From contig NW_024742580.1 in the NCBI RefSeq assembly GCF_018991925.1, positions 274,501-338,500 on the forward strand: a stretch of 64,000 nucleotides of DNA, in the 5' to 3' direction. Of the stretch, positions 24,803 to 35,774 are shown one piece after another; position 1 is the stretch's first letter, and each line of letters begins with the position of its first letter. The translations under genes were made by a program, and so were the position numbers. Source of the DNA: Homarus americanus. Its lineage: Eukaryota > Arthropoda > Malacostraca > Decapoda > Nephropidae. A model generated the notes under the pieces. The model searched no databases. It was given only the letters and a program-made list of their open reading frames with translations, and was not told where the DNA came from.

Positions 24803-24834
<32 letters not shown>

Positions 24835-24952
24835 TAATATTAATAATAACAACAACCACCACCACCACTACCACTACACCACCACCACCACCACCAACCA
24901 CAACAACAACACCAACAACAACAACCACTAACAACAACAGCAACATCAACAC
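24801..24952. repeat. Compound (AAT)n / (CCA)n / (AAC)n tract
   Basis: AAT triplets to about 24847, then CCA- and CAA-rich triplets. No coding signal. Confidence 0.9.
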
Positions 24953-25098
24953 TATAGGTCAGCTGTACATAACCACGGCCGTAGGAAAGTAATTCAGGTG
25001 AGGTCATGTCGTGGACTTGTGGGGTGAGATAACTTGTAACAAAACTCTCTATCCACAAGTTTTAAATTGAACCGTGAAAACTGGAAGACTTTTGTGGG

Positions 25099-25222
25099 AG
25101 ATTCTAGTTAAAGCTTGAAATTATAGTTAAGGCTTTGAGATTATAGTTAAAGCTTTGAGATTATAGTTAAAGCTTGAGATTATGGTTAAAGCTTGAGATT
25201 ACAATTACAGCTTGAGATTAAT
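25099..25222. repeat. 20-bp tandem repeat, about 6 copies
   Basis: GCTTTGAGATTATAGTTAAA units with HindIII sites (AAGCTT) at several junctions. Outer copies are more diverged. Confidence 0.88.
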
Positions 25223-25231
25223 GGGTACAAT

Positions 25232-25326
25232 CCGTTATATGGAAGTTTCACAGCTAACGACTAAGGTACCTTTATATTACGGACTACACTCTCCCATATT
25301 GGCCGTTATATAGAAGTCTCACTGTA
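25232..25326. mobile_element. Possible pogo/Tigger-like terminus (solo end)
   Basis: CCGTTATATAGAAGTCTCAC followed by TG|TA at 25303-25326 reads on the other strand as TA, CAGTGAGACTTC, TATATAACGG. This matches the CAGTG...ATAACGG style of pogo-type Tc1/mariner ends (recollection). A second, subterminal copy, CCGTTATATGGAAGTTTCAC, starts at about 25232 in the same orientation. No opposite end was found, so this would be a fragment. Confidence 0.3.
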
Positions 25327-25515
25327 CTTGTTTGTTGAAATAATTAAATAAATGTTGTGTTCAGCTACGCCAATAAAAGCTGCCCAGCTAAAAGTTTCCT
25401 CTTAATTGGTCTTTTAAAGCTGGTATAAGCTTAGGTCGTAGCCGGGACTCTAATGGTGGTCACAGTTGGTTCAGTCCTGCGGCGGTGACCTGGCTACCTA
25501 CGAGTGCTAGGCTAA

Positions 25516-25686
25516 TAGGTCACCAAGTACCAGGTCACCAAGTACCAGGTCACCAAGTACCAGGTCACCAAGTACCAGGTCACCAAGTACCAGGTCACCA
25601 AGTACCAGGTCACCAAGTACCAGGTCACCACGTACCAACCAGGTCACCAAGTACCAGGTCACCAAGTACCAGGTCACCAAGTACGT
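25516..25686. repeat. 15-bp tandem repeat, about 11 copies, each with AGGTCA
   Basis: AGGTCACCAAGTACC repeats almost perfectly, with one disturbed unit near 25630. Each unit has GGTCACC (BstEII) and one AGGTCA nuclear-receptor half-site. The period is a multiple of three, which explains the open Pro-Gly-His-Gln-Val and Leu-Gly-Asp-Leu-Val frames. Confidence 0.96.
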
Positions 25687-25775
25687 CACTAAACAGCAGG
25701 TCATCAAATACCAAGTAAATATTATAAAAAACAAACAAAAACATTGAAGTTAATAAGGTGTATAACTAACCTAAC

Positions 25776-25840
25776 ACAACTCTAACCAACTCTAACCAAC
25801 TCTAACCAACTCTAACCAACTCTAACCAACTCTAACCAAA
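25776..25840. repeat. 10-bp tandem repeat AACTCTAACC
   Basis: Six to seven near-perfect decamers. They may derive from two CCTAA-type pentamers. Confidence 0.9.
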
Positions 25841-26036
25841 ACCTGACGTGTTCACTAATACCGGGAGAAAAAGTACACTTGTCTAGACTATATGTATCAA
25901 TTTACGATAAAAACTCAATTATAATTATATATTTTTTTACTAGTTTAATTATTGTTTTATCTTAAGTTAAAAATTTTACTTACATCTTAAGGTTTGATGA
26001 TTAATTATATTACGGACGTCTGTGAATGTCTTTAGG

Positions 26037-26283
26037 AGGGATGGGGTGGGAGGGAAGGGGAGGATACAGCCTGTAGGAGAGGTGGGAGGGAAGGAGAGGA
26101 CACACCAGCCTGTGGGAGAGGTGGGAGGGAAGGAGAGGACACACCCAGCCTGTAGGAGAGGTGGGAAGGGAAGGGAGGACACACCCAGCCTGTAGGAGGT
26201 GGGGAGGGAAGGGCAGGACACACACAGCCTGGGAGGTGGGAGGGAAGGGGAGGATACAGCCTGTAGGAGAGGTGGGAGGGAAG
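26037..26283. repeat. G-rich tandem repeat, 36-40 bp, about 6.5 copies
   Basis: GGTGGGAGGGAAGGAGAGGA followed by CACACCCAGCCTGTAGGAGA. Starts of GGTGGG are spaced 36-40 bp. The first and last copies share the same shortened GATACAGCC variant. The minus-strand Pro/Leu/Ser frames are artefacts. Confidence 0.93.
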
Positions 26284-26476
26284 TGAACCATGTTGGCTCT
26301 TAATCCCACGAAACTTGGCAGCCACCAGCAACACACTCAGCCGTACCGTAATAGCCTGGAAAACAACAATAGCGCATAAATAACACACATTTACTTTACT
26401 CTGAACCACATACCATAACAACACAAGGAGAGGGTCACTGTGGCCTGGATCACTACCACCACCCTCACCATTATCA

Positions 26477-26478
<2 letters not shown>

Positions 26479-26531
<53 letters not shown>
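26479..26531. repeat. (CA)n microsatellite
   Basis: About 26 CA units, preceded by ACC/CAC triplets. Confidence 0.95.
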
Positions 26532-26532
<1 letters not shown>

Positions 26533-26566
26533 CACATCTATTTCCATCCATTGTTGTGTTCACTTC

Positions 26567-26685
26567 ATTAGCTGTGGTATTGTTACTAATTGTGGCCATA
26601 TCAGTAACTGTGGCCATATCAGTAACTGTGGCCATACTAGTAACTATGGCTATACTATTAACAGCGACCATACTAATAGCTGTTG
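26567..26685. repeat. 18-bp tandem repeat, about 6 copies
   Basis: GTAACTGTGGCCATATCA units that diverge toward the right end. Confidence 0.88.
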
Positions 26686-27263
26686 GGCTTAACTATTGCT
26701 GTGAACCTAAGAACAGCTGTCATTACTACTAGCAAGGGCTATATCTGTCGTATTACCATAACATACATGACAACAACAGCTGTCGCCTGTATATTTGATA
26801 CACTGAACCCTTGAGTACAGCTGTAATCCCCCCCAAAAAATATATCAACTACGAATACATGAATTTTAACAGGAAATCCCCCACATAAAAGTTACAGGTG
26901 TAATTGTAAAAGTAAAAATAAAAGGATTAGGATATGTGTGTCAATAACAGTAGTAGTAGTTTGTGTTACGAGAGGACAGAGAAGTTTGTAGTTTTGACGA
27001 TACTGTAACGACACACCTGCTGTTGCTTCCAAACCTGACGTAGAAATGGTTTTGGTCACTTTAGGTTTATGTTTTGATACTGAAGTTTACCTCTCCTCTT
27101 CCTCTTGATGGTCTGTGCCTCACTACTATAGTGTATAACCTCTCCTCTTGGTGTTGGAGGATCCGCCACAGACTCGCCCACATCACACTGAGTCATTATA
27201 ACTGTCAGAATACACATGAAGGACTTCCTCCCACGAAATACCCGAGAATTGTGGTCACATCTG
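26686..27263. other. Unique DNA, no supported feature
   Basis: It contains a C/A homopolymer junction near 26829-26840. The frames at 27056-27541 draw their length from adjacent CA/GT tracts. Confidence 0.5.
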
Positions 27264-27398
27264 GGTGTGTGTGTGTGTGTGTGTGTGTGTATACAGGTAA
27301 AAGTACGTATTTGTCCACACAGCAACATACAAGTATATATATATATACAAACGAAAGTACCTTTACATACAACTTGCAGTTACCCAAACATTCACACC

Positions 27399-27459
<61 letters not shown>
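27264..27459. repeat. (GT)n then (CA)n microsatellites
   Basis: GT at 27264-27291 and CA at 27401-27459, about 110 bp apart. These are mutually complementary tracts that could pair as an inverted repeat. Confidence 0.93.
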
Positions 27460-27461
<2 letters not shown>

Positions 27462-27846
27462 GAGAAACACACACACATACATTTACGCATACTGGTACAC
27501 ATAGACGTAGACACATGTACACAATCGTGGAATACATATAAGCTGGCCTGTCCTCTCCCCCCCCTCTCAGCCTCTCTCATCCACACTTGACCTTGCTTGA
27601 CCCAACACAAGGATTCTCAAAGACACCAGAGCCAAATTGGTCCCATAAATGGTGACATGGGAACACGTCTAACTGACTCACTGAAATTACGACAAAAAAT
27701 AACACTAAAATTGAACTGACTCTGACTTAAGTAGACGCAATCCCTAATTCCCTGTTAGAGGAGGAATTTTAATGGGTAAGTATTGTAGAATTGAGACCGA
27801 GACTGTACAGTTGCCACATACCTCCAGTGTTGTTGTTTGTGGCGGC

Positions 27847-27952
27847 AGGGGGCTTGTGTGAGGTGGGGGGATGGAGAAGGGGGTGGCGGAATGGGTGGGG
27901 GATGGGGGGTGGGGGATGAGGGTGGGAGGTGGAGTGGGGGAGGGGGTGGGTT
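27847..27952 (+). repeat. G-rich tract with G-quadruplex potential
   Basis: Many runs of three to six G separated by one to six bases on the plus strand. Confidence 0.8.
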
Positions 27953-28144
27953 CTCATAACTTAAGTGGATCAGTCAGTCAGGTGGGTTCTCGTAGCCATA
28001 GCACCGAACAGAGGAACAGATTAATTTATGAACCTTTGAGAATCCGATTAAATGAGTCTTTTAAAATGTTCCAAAGTTCTGCCTTAATGCTAAAACTTAA
28101 AACTATAAGTTACGAGAGTTTGATGAATAGAACCTTTAGGAAGT

Positions 28145-28179
28145 AGAGGAGAGGAGAGGAGAGGAGAGGAGAGGAGGCG
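28145..28179. repeat. (GAGGA)n pentamer repeat
   Basis: Six to seven pentamers ending in GGCGAG. The downstream 28180-28865 is AT-rich unique DNA without a visible feature. Confidence 0.9.
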
Positions 28180-28865
28180 AGACTCTACCATTTAAATACT
28201 TCTCAAATTCTCTATACAATACTTTGAGGAATAGTTTGGTGAAAGAGAGAAAGAAGAAGAAATATCTCTGTGTTAATACTTCAATATTTCTAGAGCTGGA
28301 TATTTCACACTTATTCAATATAACGTTAATAATGTTAATTTTTTTTCAGTAATTGAGACTCATTATTAAAATTAAAAACACTATGGTATTCGTATATTTA
28401 TTTTATGACTGTAAATTATTTCATCTGTATTTATGTTATGATAAGGACATAAGAATGAGATCGTTAACCAAGCCATAACTCTTGCTATGCTAAAATACAC
28501 AGAACAATGTGAGTTAAAGAGACGAGGAGGGTGTTAAAGGTTTTTAGTTTAGTTTTTGACTGGAATTATGACTCCATTATGTGCAGGTGGGAGTCACAGC
28601 TGCTACTGGCCAGACCTGTGAAGTATGAATGTGACGGAGAGTGAGTGATCTGGCTGGTGAGAAACATGGTGGAGAGATATCAGTGTTAAAATTTGTTTCT
28701 CACGTTTGTTGTGTGTTTGTGTGCACCAACAGCCACGGTCTTTGAGGATTGATTACTAAGTTTTAATTTCTATTCTAAACAACAATTACAAAACTAAGAC
28801 AAATTTACTGAAGGGACAATCTACAGTAAGCCCGTCACGGTACACGGCTGCCTCCATCTCCTTAC

Positions 28866-28977
28866 CATCTCCCCAGCGGGTGACTGTCGCGGTGGATATT
28901 GTCAGGCGTCGTGGAAGAGAAACATCATGGGGGAGCTCCTCGTCTTCGTCAGCGGTCGTAGCCGGGTGATGGGTCAT
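28866..28977 (-). CDS. Candidate first coding exon, unknown protein
   Basis: Read on the minus strand, a pyrimidine-rich acceptor (CCCTTTTCATTTTACCCAG) ends at 29019. It is followed by 41 nt of leader, ATG at 28977, 37 codons and a good donor, GATG|GTAAGG, at 28865. The peptide starts MTHHPATTADEDEELPHDVS and continues through LPRRLTIST to RWGD. It has an acidic DEDEE patch and no repeats. The leader has stops in all three frames, so translation would have to start at this ATG, giving a spliced 5'UTR plus first coding exon (28866-29018). Local CpG content is higher than in the flanks. I do not recognise the protein and found no second exon. Chance is a serious alternative. Confidence 0.25.
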
Positions 28978-29289
28978 CCAGGGTCGCTCACTTTAACACA
29001 CTCGCCAACATTTCCTCTCTGGGTAAAATGAAAAGGGATGAGTCAGTCACTTTGTCTTGAGTGAAAAGGATCTTTCATCCTTCCCGGTGAATAAGACACA
29101 AGTGGAATCAGGTTCGTGTGAGAGGTAGTCCACAGAGACTCCCTCTAGTGGCGGACAACAACATCAAGAGACACAACAGCCTATAGTACACACACACAGT
29201 TGTCCTTCACTAGGTACAATCTGCCGAGTGTTGTCATAATCTACGTCGACACTTTTACCCCGGCTGAGTAAACACAGGGAGTAAATATA

Positions 29290-29745
29290 TGACCGCGATA
29301 CTTAGAGGAAGACAAGACATTGGTAAAAAAAAATAGGGAAAAACATTATAAAAAGTAAAAACAAAGGGATTAGAAACACACAGGCTAAATAAACATGGAA
29401 GGGAGACATTTAGCAAAGTGGTAAAAGAAAGATGAGACAAGAAAAAAACAAGAAGAGAAATAAAGGAACGAGAGAAAACACAACATACACAAGTGAAAGG
29501 AACTTACAAAAACACGAAAGAACAATGAAAAAAAAACAGCTAAAGAGGAAAATTACTTGTGAAAACTAGACAGTGAACTAATGAAAAATGCGTTAAAGAA
29601 GTGAAGACCAGAGATAAAAACGAAAGGTCAAATAGAGCAGAAGAAGAAAAACAGATAACAGAAAAAAAAGAAAAGGAGAATAATGAGGATAAGAAAGAAT
29701 TGAAAGAAGAAGAAGAAGAAGAAGAAGAAGAAGAAAAAAAACACA
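29290..29745. repeat. Purine-rich (A-rich) tract ending in (GAA)n
   Basis: Strong A/G bias with AAGAAGAAG at 29704-29736. The Lys/Glu-rich plus frame at 29601-29948 gets its first half from this. Its GC-richer second half is not recognisable. Confidence 0.8.
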
Positions 29746-30131
29746 AAAGACATGTAATCAACTTCCGACGTTTTGTGACCACCGAGAGGACTTGCCCCAA
29801 GAGACGCCGGTCAGGCCTCCCTTCCTGTCGAAACAATTCCTACCCAACCTGCTGCACTACCTTCCCTTCTCAACCTTTCCCTTGGGTACCTCTCCATCCT
29901 CTCCCACCTACAGTACTAGCTAACCCTCCCATTACCCTGGATATTTAACCTCTTTCCCATACTTTTCTCCCCGTCTTGCCTTCGTCCACCACTTACTTAG
30001 AACGACTAAAGCCATCTAAGAATTTTCTCCTTACTTTCTCTGACTACCAGGTATTGTTTTGGTTTTGTTGGCTGTGTTACATCTCCTAAAGGCTTGTGTA
30101 TTGTTTGTTTAATCTGGCTGTGATTCTTTCT

Positions 30132-30222
30132 CGATGGTTTAACCCCTTGACGATAATGGTTTAACCCCTTGAAGATAATGGTTTAACTCTCTGAGGACGA
30201 AGTTTTAACCTTCTGAAGACGA
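30132..30222. repeat. 22-bp tandem repeat, about 4 copies
   Basis: GATAATGGTTTAACCCCTTG units. The last two have diverged. Confidence 0.88.
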
Positions 30223-30671
30223 TGATTGAAGTGTTAAGTGAGAAAGACTGAACAAACTCTCAATATGTTCTTCGTTACCCTCCTCAATACAACAGAGTGG
30301 CGTATAAATTCACTTTACCCAGATCAATATATTTCATTATCCACCACCCGGTAAAGTAACTTAAGAGACAGTTTTTTTTAGCACAACCTCAAGTCCAGTT
30401 CCTTCCTTATAATCCTTAAAATAAACTAAATTTAATCTTTATATCATTGATTACCTTCAGAAGAAACTTATCAGGTGGGATTGTCTCCGCTAAAGAAATA
30501 AATAATGAAAAAATATCCACCTCACAGTTCTCACCAACATTCGACCTCTATTACTGAAAGTCTTCCCAGATATTTGAAGATGTGAAATCCTGTCAGCCTC
30601 GCACTATCCAGCTGATTCTAACAATTTAACTTACTTTTGTGGGAGAACTTTAATATACTTCCCCTGGCACG

Positions 30672-30856
30672 ATGTCGCTAGGGTGTTATCAGTGGTTGAA
30701 AAAGGCGCTGCGGCCGAGTGTTTACAAACGGGAAGCTACTGGACTGTCTTATAACTTGGTGATTGAAACTTATCCTCAGAGTTCTTACTGTGGCAGAACT
30801 CGAGTCACCCAGTTAGACTTCCCCTCGAGGCTAGAGAGACGGAGACGGAACCAGTG
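30672..30856 (+). CDS. Candidate short coding exon, unknown protein
   Basis: ATG at 30672 (A at -3) opens 61 non-repetitive codons, beginning MSLGCYQWLKKALRPSVYKR and ending with an Arg-rich stretch. The frame then meets CAGTG|GTAAAT, a plausible donor at 30857; read through, it stops after a Trp. The segment is GC- and CpG-richer than its surroundings. A strong pyrimidine-tract acceptor lies at 31010 (CTTCTTCTCCTTCAG), but joining the two would give an immediate TGA, so that pairing fails. No domain is recognisable. It could equally be a chance open frame. Confidence 0.15.
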
Positions 30857-31175
30857 GTAAATACTCGTTAATACTGTAGTAAAGTTTGTAGCGCTGATGT
30901 TCATGACAATGTACCACACTCCCTCAACAACTTTACATGGTGATGGTGGGGTTTTCAAAGACCCTCAGGGGAGATGAACAGACATAAGCCTCCTTCTTCT
31001 TCTCCTTCAGATGACAACAGTAACTCCCCAAACGTCATCTGATGCAGGTTCTTCTCTCCCTCTCCCCCGTGGACTCGAAGAGGGAGTTAATCTTTGCTAG
31101 TGAGTTGTTGGATGATGATCTAAGTCGACGCATGGAGTAGCTACAGCAGCACTAGCGCCTCAGTCATCACTAAAC

Positions 31176-31500
<325 letters not shown>

Positions 31501-31502
<2 letters not shown>

Positions 31503-32010
31503 AACAATGTACCCAACAAAAATGATCCAGACTCAACAACACTCGAAAACTAAAGATATTTTCACCTAACTCAAGACGCGACGAAATCTGGGTAAATAAA
31601 GAGGACAGACAAGAGAGTCATTATCATTCGTCAGTGGATCTCTGGGGGTGTTGAGACCTCTTGAACTTGATAAAAGACCAGGACACAGCTTTACCAGTGA
31701 GGAGGAAGGGAGGGGGCTATGAGGAAAAAAACCAGACAATAAAATATTACTAAAAAGACTTATAGACAATATTACCAGAAGGAATAGATATATTACCCGA
31801 GACAATGTTAATATTTCCCTAGAATTTAGAGATATTTCCAGAGAAAGAATATTATTTCCCTCCAGAAACGAAGAGAATAGAGAAAATGAAGAATGACAAG
31901 ACATACGAACAGACACACTTGAACAAAAAATATGAGGGGAAAATATTACGTTAACTAGAGCATCTGGAGAAGAGAATCTAATCTAGGGTGACAGAAATAG
32001 TGTTTATGGG
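31501..32010. other. Unique DNA, no supported feature
   Basis: A 116-codon minus frame (31566-31916) is rich in Ser and Leu, with no motif that I recognise. Confidence 0.45.
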
Positions 32011-32162
32011 TGGAAATGGAAGGAAGAAGAAGAAGGAGGAAGAGAAGAGAGAGAGACTTGGTGAGTAAGGTGGAGGAGAGAGGAGTGAGAGAAGTGGGAG
32101 AAGGAAGTGATGAGAGAGAGAGAAGAGAGAGAGACTTGGGAGAGTGGTGGAGAGAGGAGTGA

Positions 32163-32228
<66 letters not shown>
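32011..32228. repeat. Purine-rich segment with internal duplication and (GA)n
   Basis: A GAGAGAGAGACTTGG-containing block of about 75 bp occurs twice (about 32046 and 32122) before a pure GA run at 32169-32228. Confidence 0.9.
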
Positions 32229-32231
<3 letters not shown>

Positions 32232-32590
32232 CACTTCTTACTTACAATCACTTCTAAGCATTAATACCTCACTTAAAACTCTCCCTTATTAAAATCATCT
32301 TCTTGAAATAACTGATAACATTCACCCATATTACTTAAAACACTTAAAACTTAAAATAACTTATCATTTATCAAGAACCTCTATAGCAATTCATTATTTT
32401 CTCTTCATTACTATTTATCATCAAGCTTTTACTTTCCTCTTTCATCACGTCTTTCACTTATGATAAATCTCTGCCGTTTAGATAACATTAATCTGGTTCC
32501 CTGTTATAAATCATCTCTCACCAAAGTCTTCGTCATTTATTTTCATTAGATCATTTTACTAAGTTTTGTTCTCAGTGCTTCTCATCATTC

Positions 32591-32591
<1 letters not shown>
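32229..32591. other. AT-rich unique DNA
   Basis: No repeat or signal recognised. TTATC/TCATC words are frequent. Confidence 0.5.
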
Positions 32592-32682
<91 letters not shown>

Positions 32683-32684
32683 GT
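32592..32684. repeat. (GT)n microsatellite
   Basis: About 45 GT units with one GCGT break near the right end. Confidence 0.96.
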
Positions 32685-32783
32685 CGTATCTCCATAATTA
32701 GCTTTTAAAATATATATATTTTTTTACTTCATCTTGACTTTATTGATCATGGGTATTTCTATGTTATGTTTAGGGTGAGGTGT

Positions 32784-32881
32784 GGAAACAGACAGACAGA
32801 CAGACAGAGAGACAGACAGATAGACAGACAGGGAAACAGACAGACAGACAGACAGGGAGACAGACAGATAGACAGACAGAC
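32784..32881. repeat. (GACA)n with 48-bp higher-order period
   Basis: The interruption pattern GGAAACAGACAG ... GATAGACAG repeats exactly 48 bp apart (GGAAAC at 32784 and 32832), so a block of 12 tetramers was duplicated as a unit. Confidence 0.92.
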
Positions 32882-33053
32882 CACATAACTTACACTCTCT
32901 CACAATGCCTCACAGTCGGGGTGTTTAGCCACCATAAGGCATGACATGACTTCCCCCTCAGTGACCTAAGGACGGAGCTTACCACACCCTTGGCCTGGCT
33001 CAACAAACTCCACCAATCATTGTAATGGCTCTCACCTGGAGGTTCTACGTGAC

Positions 33054-33548
33054 CCTCCACTACATAAACTGACGCTCCTCCACTCCATAAACTGACGCTC
33101 CTCCACTGCATAAACTGACGCTCTTCCACTACATAAATTGACGCTCCTCCACTACATAAACTGATGCTCCTCCACTACATAAACTGACGCTCCTCCACTA
33201 CATAAACTGACGCTCCTCCACTACATAAACTGATGCTCCTCCACTACATAAACTGATGTTCCTCCACTACATAAACTGACGCTCCTCCACTACATAAACT
33301 GATGCTCCTCCACTACATAAACTGACGCTCCTCCACTACATAAACTCCTCCTCCACCATAAACTGACGCCTCCACCACATAAACTGATGCTCCTCCACTA
33401 CATAAACTGACGCTCCTCCACTATATAAACTACGCTCCTCCACTGTATAAACTGACGCCCTCCACTACATAAATTGACGTTCCTCCACTACATAAACTGA
33501 CGCTCCTCCACTACATAAACTGTCTCCCCCACTACATAAACCGACGCC
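33054..33548. repeat. 23-bp tandem repeat, about 21 copies
   Basis: CTACATAAACTGACGCTCCT plus CCA. Common variants are GATGCTC and ATAAATTG. Deletions cluster around 33345-33440. The period is not a multiple of three. Confidence 0.96.
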
Positions 33549-33696
33549 TACATCATTGGAGGAACAAAGTTGATGTGAAGTTCCTTGTTTTATGTAGATT
33601 CATTAATTATTTAAATGTCGACTAATGAATTCAATAATGGAGGTATTTTGTGACTAGTACTTAATGAGTAATGAATAACAGCTGTTTTATTATGGA

Positions 33697-33698
<2 letters not shown>

Positions 33699-33733
<35 letters not shown>

Positions 33734-33786
33734 ATAAAGAGAGAGAGAGAAAAAATAAAGAGACAGAAGGAAAGAGAGAGAGAGAC
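33699..33786. repeat. (GA)n with A-rich interruptions
   Basis: GA runs separated twice by AAAAAATAAAG. Confidence 0.9.
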
Positions 33787-34084
33787 AAGCAAAATCCTAC
33801 CCAACTAGCTTGCAGTGTTATGACACATTTCATCGTTCACTTGTCTAACATTTTTCACAGTGTGTCGGATATTGGTGTGAGTCTCCCTTCTATCAAGTTA
33901 ACCTTCCATATCTTCCTTTCTACTCTCTTCTATTCTTTGTTATTCTTTCTTATTCTATCCCTCCGGTACACTCATTGTTTTCATTTTCTGTATTCTCCTT
34001 ATGAACGGATTATCACGTCTTTCCTTATTCCCCAAATTCGTTCACCAACTCGACTTTCGCTTCTTCCTCTTGTTCTCTTTGTGT

Positions 34085-34192
34085 TTCTTGTTCTTCTGCT
34101 TCACGGTCATCGTTCTCCTCATCTTTCATATTGCTTGTGTTTCTCTTTCTTGTTATTCTCTGTTTTTCTCTCCCTCTCATCCTTCCTCATTA

Positions 34193-34223
<31 letters not shown>

Positions 34224-34425
34224 CCCTATTTCCTTCTCTTTATTTTCCTTCTCCACCTTCATTCCTCTTCCATCATTCCCTGTTTTTCTCCTATTTCCTT
34301 CCTCCCTCCCTCTTTCCCTCCCTTTCGTCCACCCACTCTTCCTCTCTTCCTTCCTCCCTTTCCCCCCTTCCACTCACTCTCCCCTCTCTCCCTCCCTCCC
34401 TCACCCTCTCTCTCGTAGTGGTCGT
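34085..34425. repeat. Polypyrimidine tract
   Basis: CT-rich with CCCTCCCTC words. Three overlapping plus frames of 95-211 codons in 33820-34615 (Ser/Leu/Phe/Pro-rich) are due to absence of purine-led stops. Confidence 0.88.
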
Positions 34426-34658
34426 GTTTCAGGTCCTACGGAAGCTGCGGTCTGACCATCGTTCCATATATTTTACGTTTTATTCACTGTTACGTTTTTA
34501 TCTCCCGGAAATTCCTCTCATTTCTCTTCATTTCCTCTCCCTTTATCACCTCTGTTGCATCTCTCCTTTTTCTTATGATGTTATTTCTTATTTTCGTGTT
34601 TTTACTACAAGTTAAAAGCAAATAATACACCCAGAAACTCTAATAAGAAATATATCCG

Positions 34659-34760
34659 TAAGTACAGGTTTAAGTATAGTATATAAGTACAGGTTTAAGT
34701 ATAGTATATAAGTACAGGTTTAAGTATAAGTAAAGTATATAAGTACGTTTTTAAGTATTT
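34659..34760. repeat. 25-bp tandem repeat, about 4 copies
   Basis: AAGTACAGGTTTAAGTATAG plus TATAT. The third and fourth copies diverge. Confidence 0.9.
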
Positions 34761-35725
34761 CTCTCACCCACATTCATCTGTCTTCTCTTTATTTTGGTTA
34801 TATTCTTCTTTCTCTCGTCTTTATCTTCTACATGTTTTGATTTCTTTCCATTTCCTTTATGTCTTGTTTGTATGTCTAGAAGAGTTTCCTAACCTACAAC
34901 TTCTTTCTTGTTATCTTCCTGTGTTACGTATTCAAGAGGTTGCTAGTTTAAGATGTTTTGACTCCTAGGTGTACAGAAGCTCTACCCAGTCTTATAAAGT
35001 TTATAATTATAATGAAATAATCAGATAACATTGGATAATCTTTTTAACATACAATAATTGTGATATGTTAATCTATATTTTTTTTTCTGGGGACTATTAT
35101 CTTCAAGGTCTTAATAATTTTAAAGTATCCCTCAAGACCTCAAGACCTCAAGACCTGTGATTGTAATAAAGTGCCAATAGTCTTTACCTTAGTCTTTTTT
35201 ATTCAGTCTTGGGAGGTGGTGGTGGTGGTGTGTCAATAATGTCTTTCCTTGTTTTAAGTAAAGTGGTCCTTCCCATCTCTCCTCAGGACCACAAGAGGTT
35301 CACAGGTTGTTGAAATATTCACCTCCTCATCAGCGCTGGTTGTTCCTTCGGCTATTTGTCTGTCGTTTAGTTGTTTTAACCAGGATCACGTCTTTGTTTA
35401 CTCTGTTGGCCATAAATAGTCTCTGTTACAATTAATCTTGTGTATTTTTCCCTTACCAGTTTATAATATTTTACATCGTCTTCAGTCTAGGTTTTTGCAT
35501 TGGTATCCTCCCTATAGTGAATACCAAATACCTTCATTTTTCTCTTCAAATCATAAACACTTTCAATCTGCACACGTGTTTCTCCTGCTACCAAAACCTC
35601 TAAATATTTAGTGATCATCAAATATAGTCTAAACTTAACCCCTCACTGACACTCTTAACTTATTATCGTCATTGTTAAAGAAAATGTTAAAAGTAATTAT
35701 GTTTTGGTGTTTGTCAGACCCGCTG
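34761..35725. other. Unique AT-rich DNA with minor repeats
   Basis: CCTCAAGA is repeated three times at about 35131-35157, and a small GGT run lies near 35215-35230. No gene signal. Confidence 0.5.
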
Positions 35726-35774
35726 GACACACGCACACACACACACACGCACACACAAACACACACACACACAC
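35726..35774. repeat. (CA)n microsatellite
   Basis: CA dinucleotides with two GCAC breaks and one AAAC break. Confidence 0.9.

Noticed and set aside
30857..31047. Intron joining the 30672-30856 frame to an exon after the strong acceptor at 31010
   Set aside because: The phase produces TGA at the junction, so the two cannot form one coding sequence.
33820..34615. 211- and 204-codon frames
   Set aside because: Low-complexity Ser/Leu/Phe/Pro from a polypyrimidine tract, overlapping in different phases with no domain.
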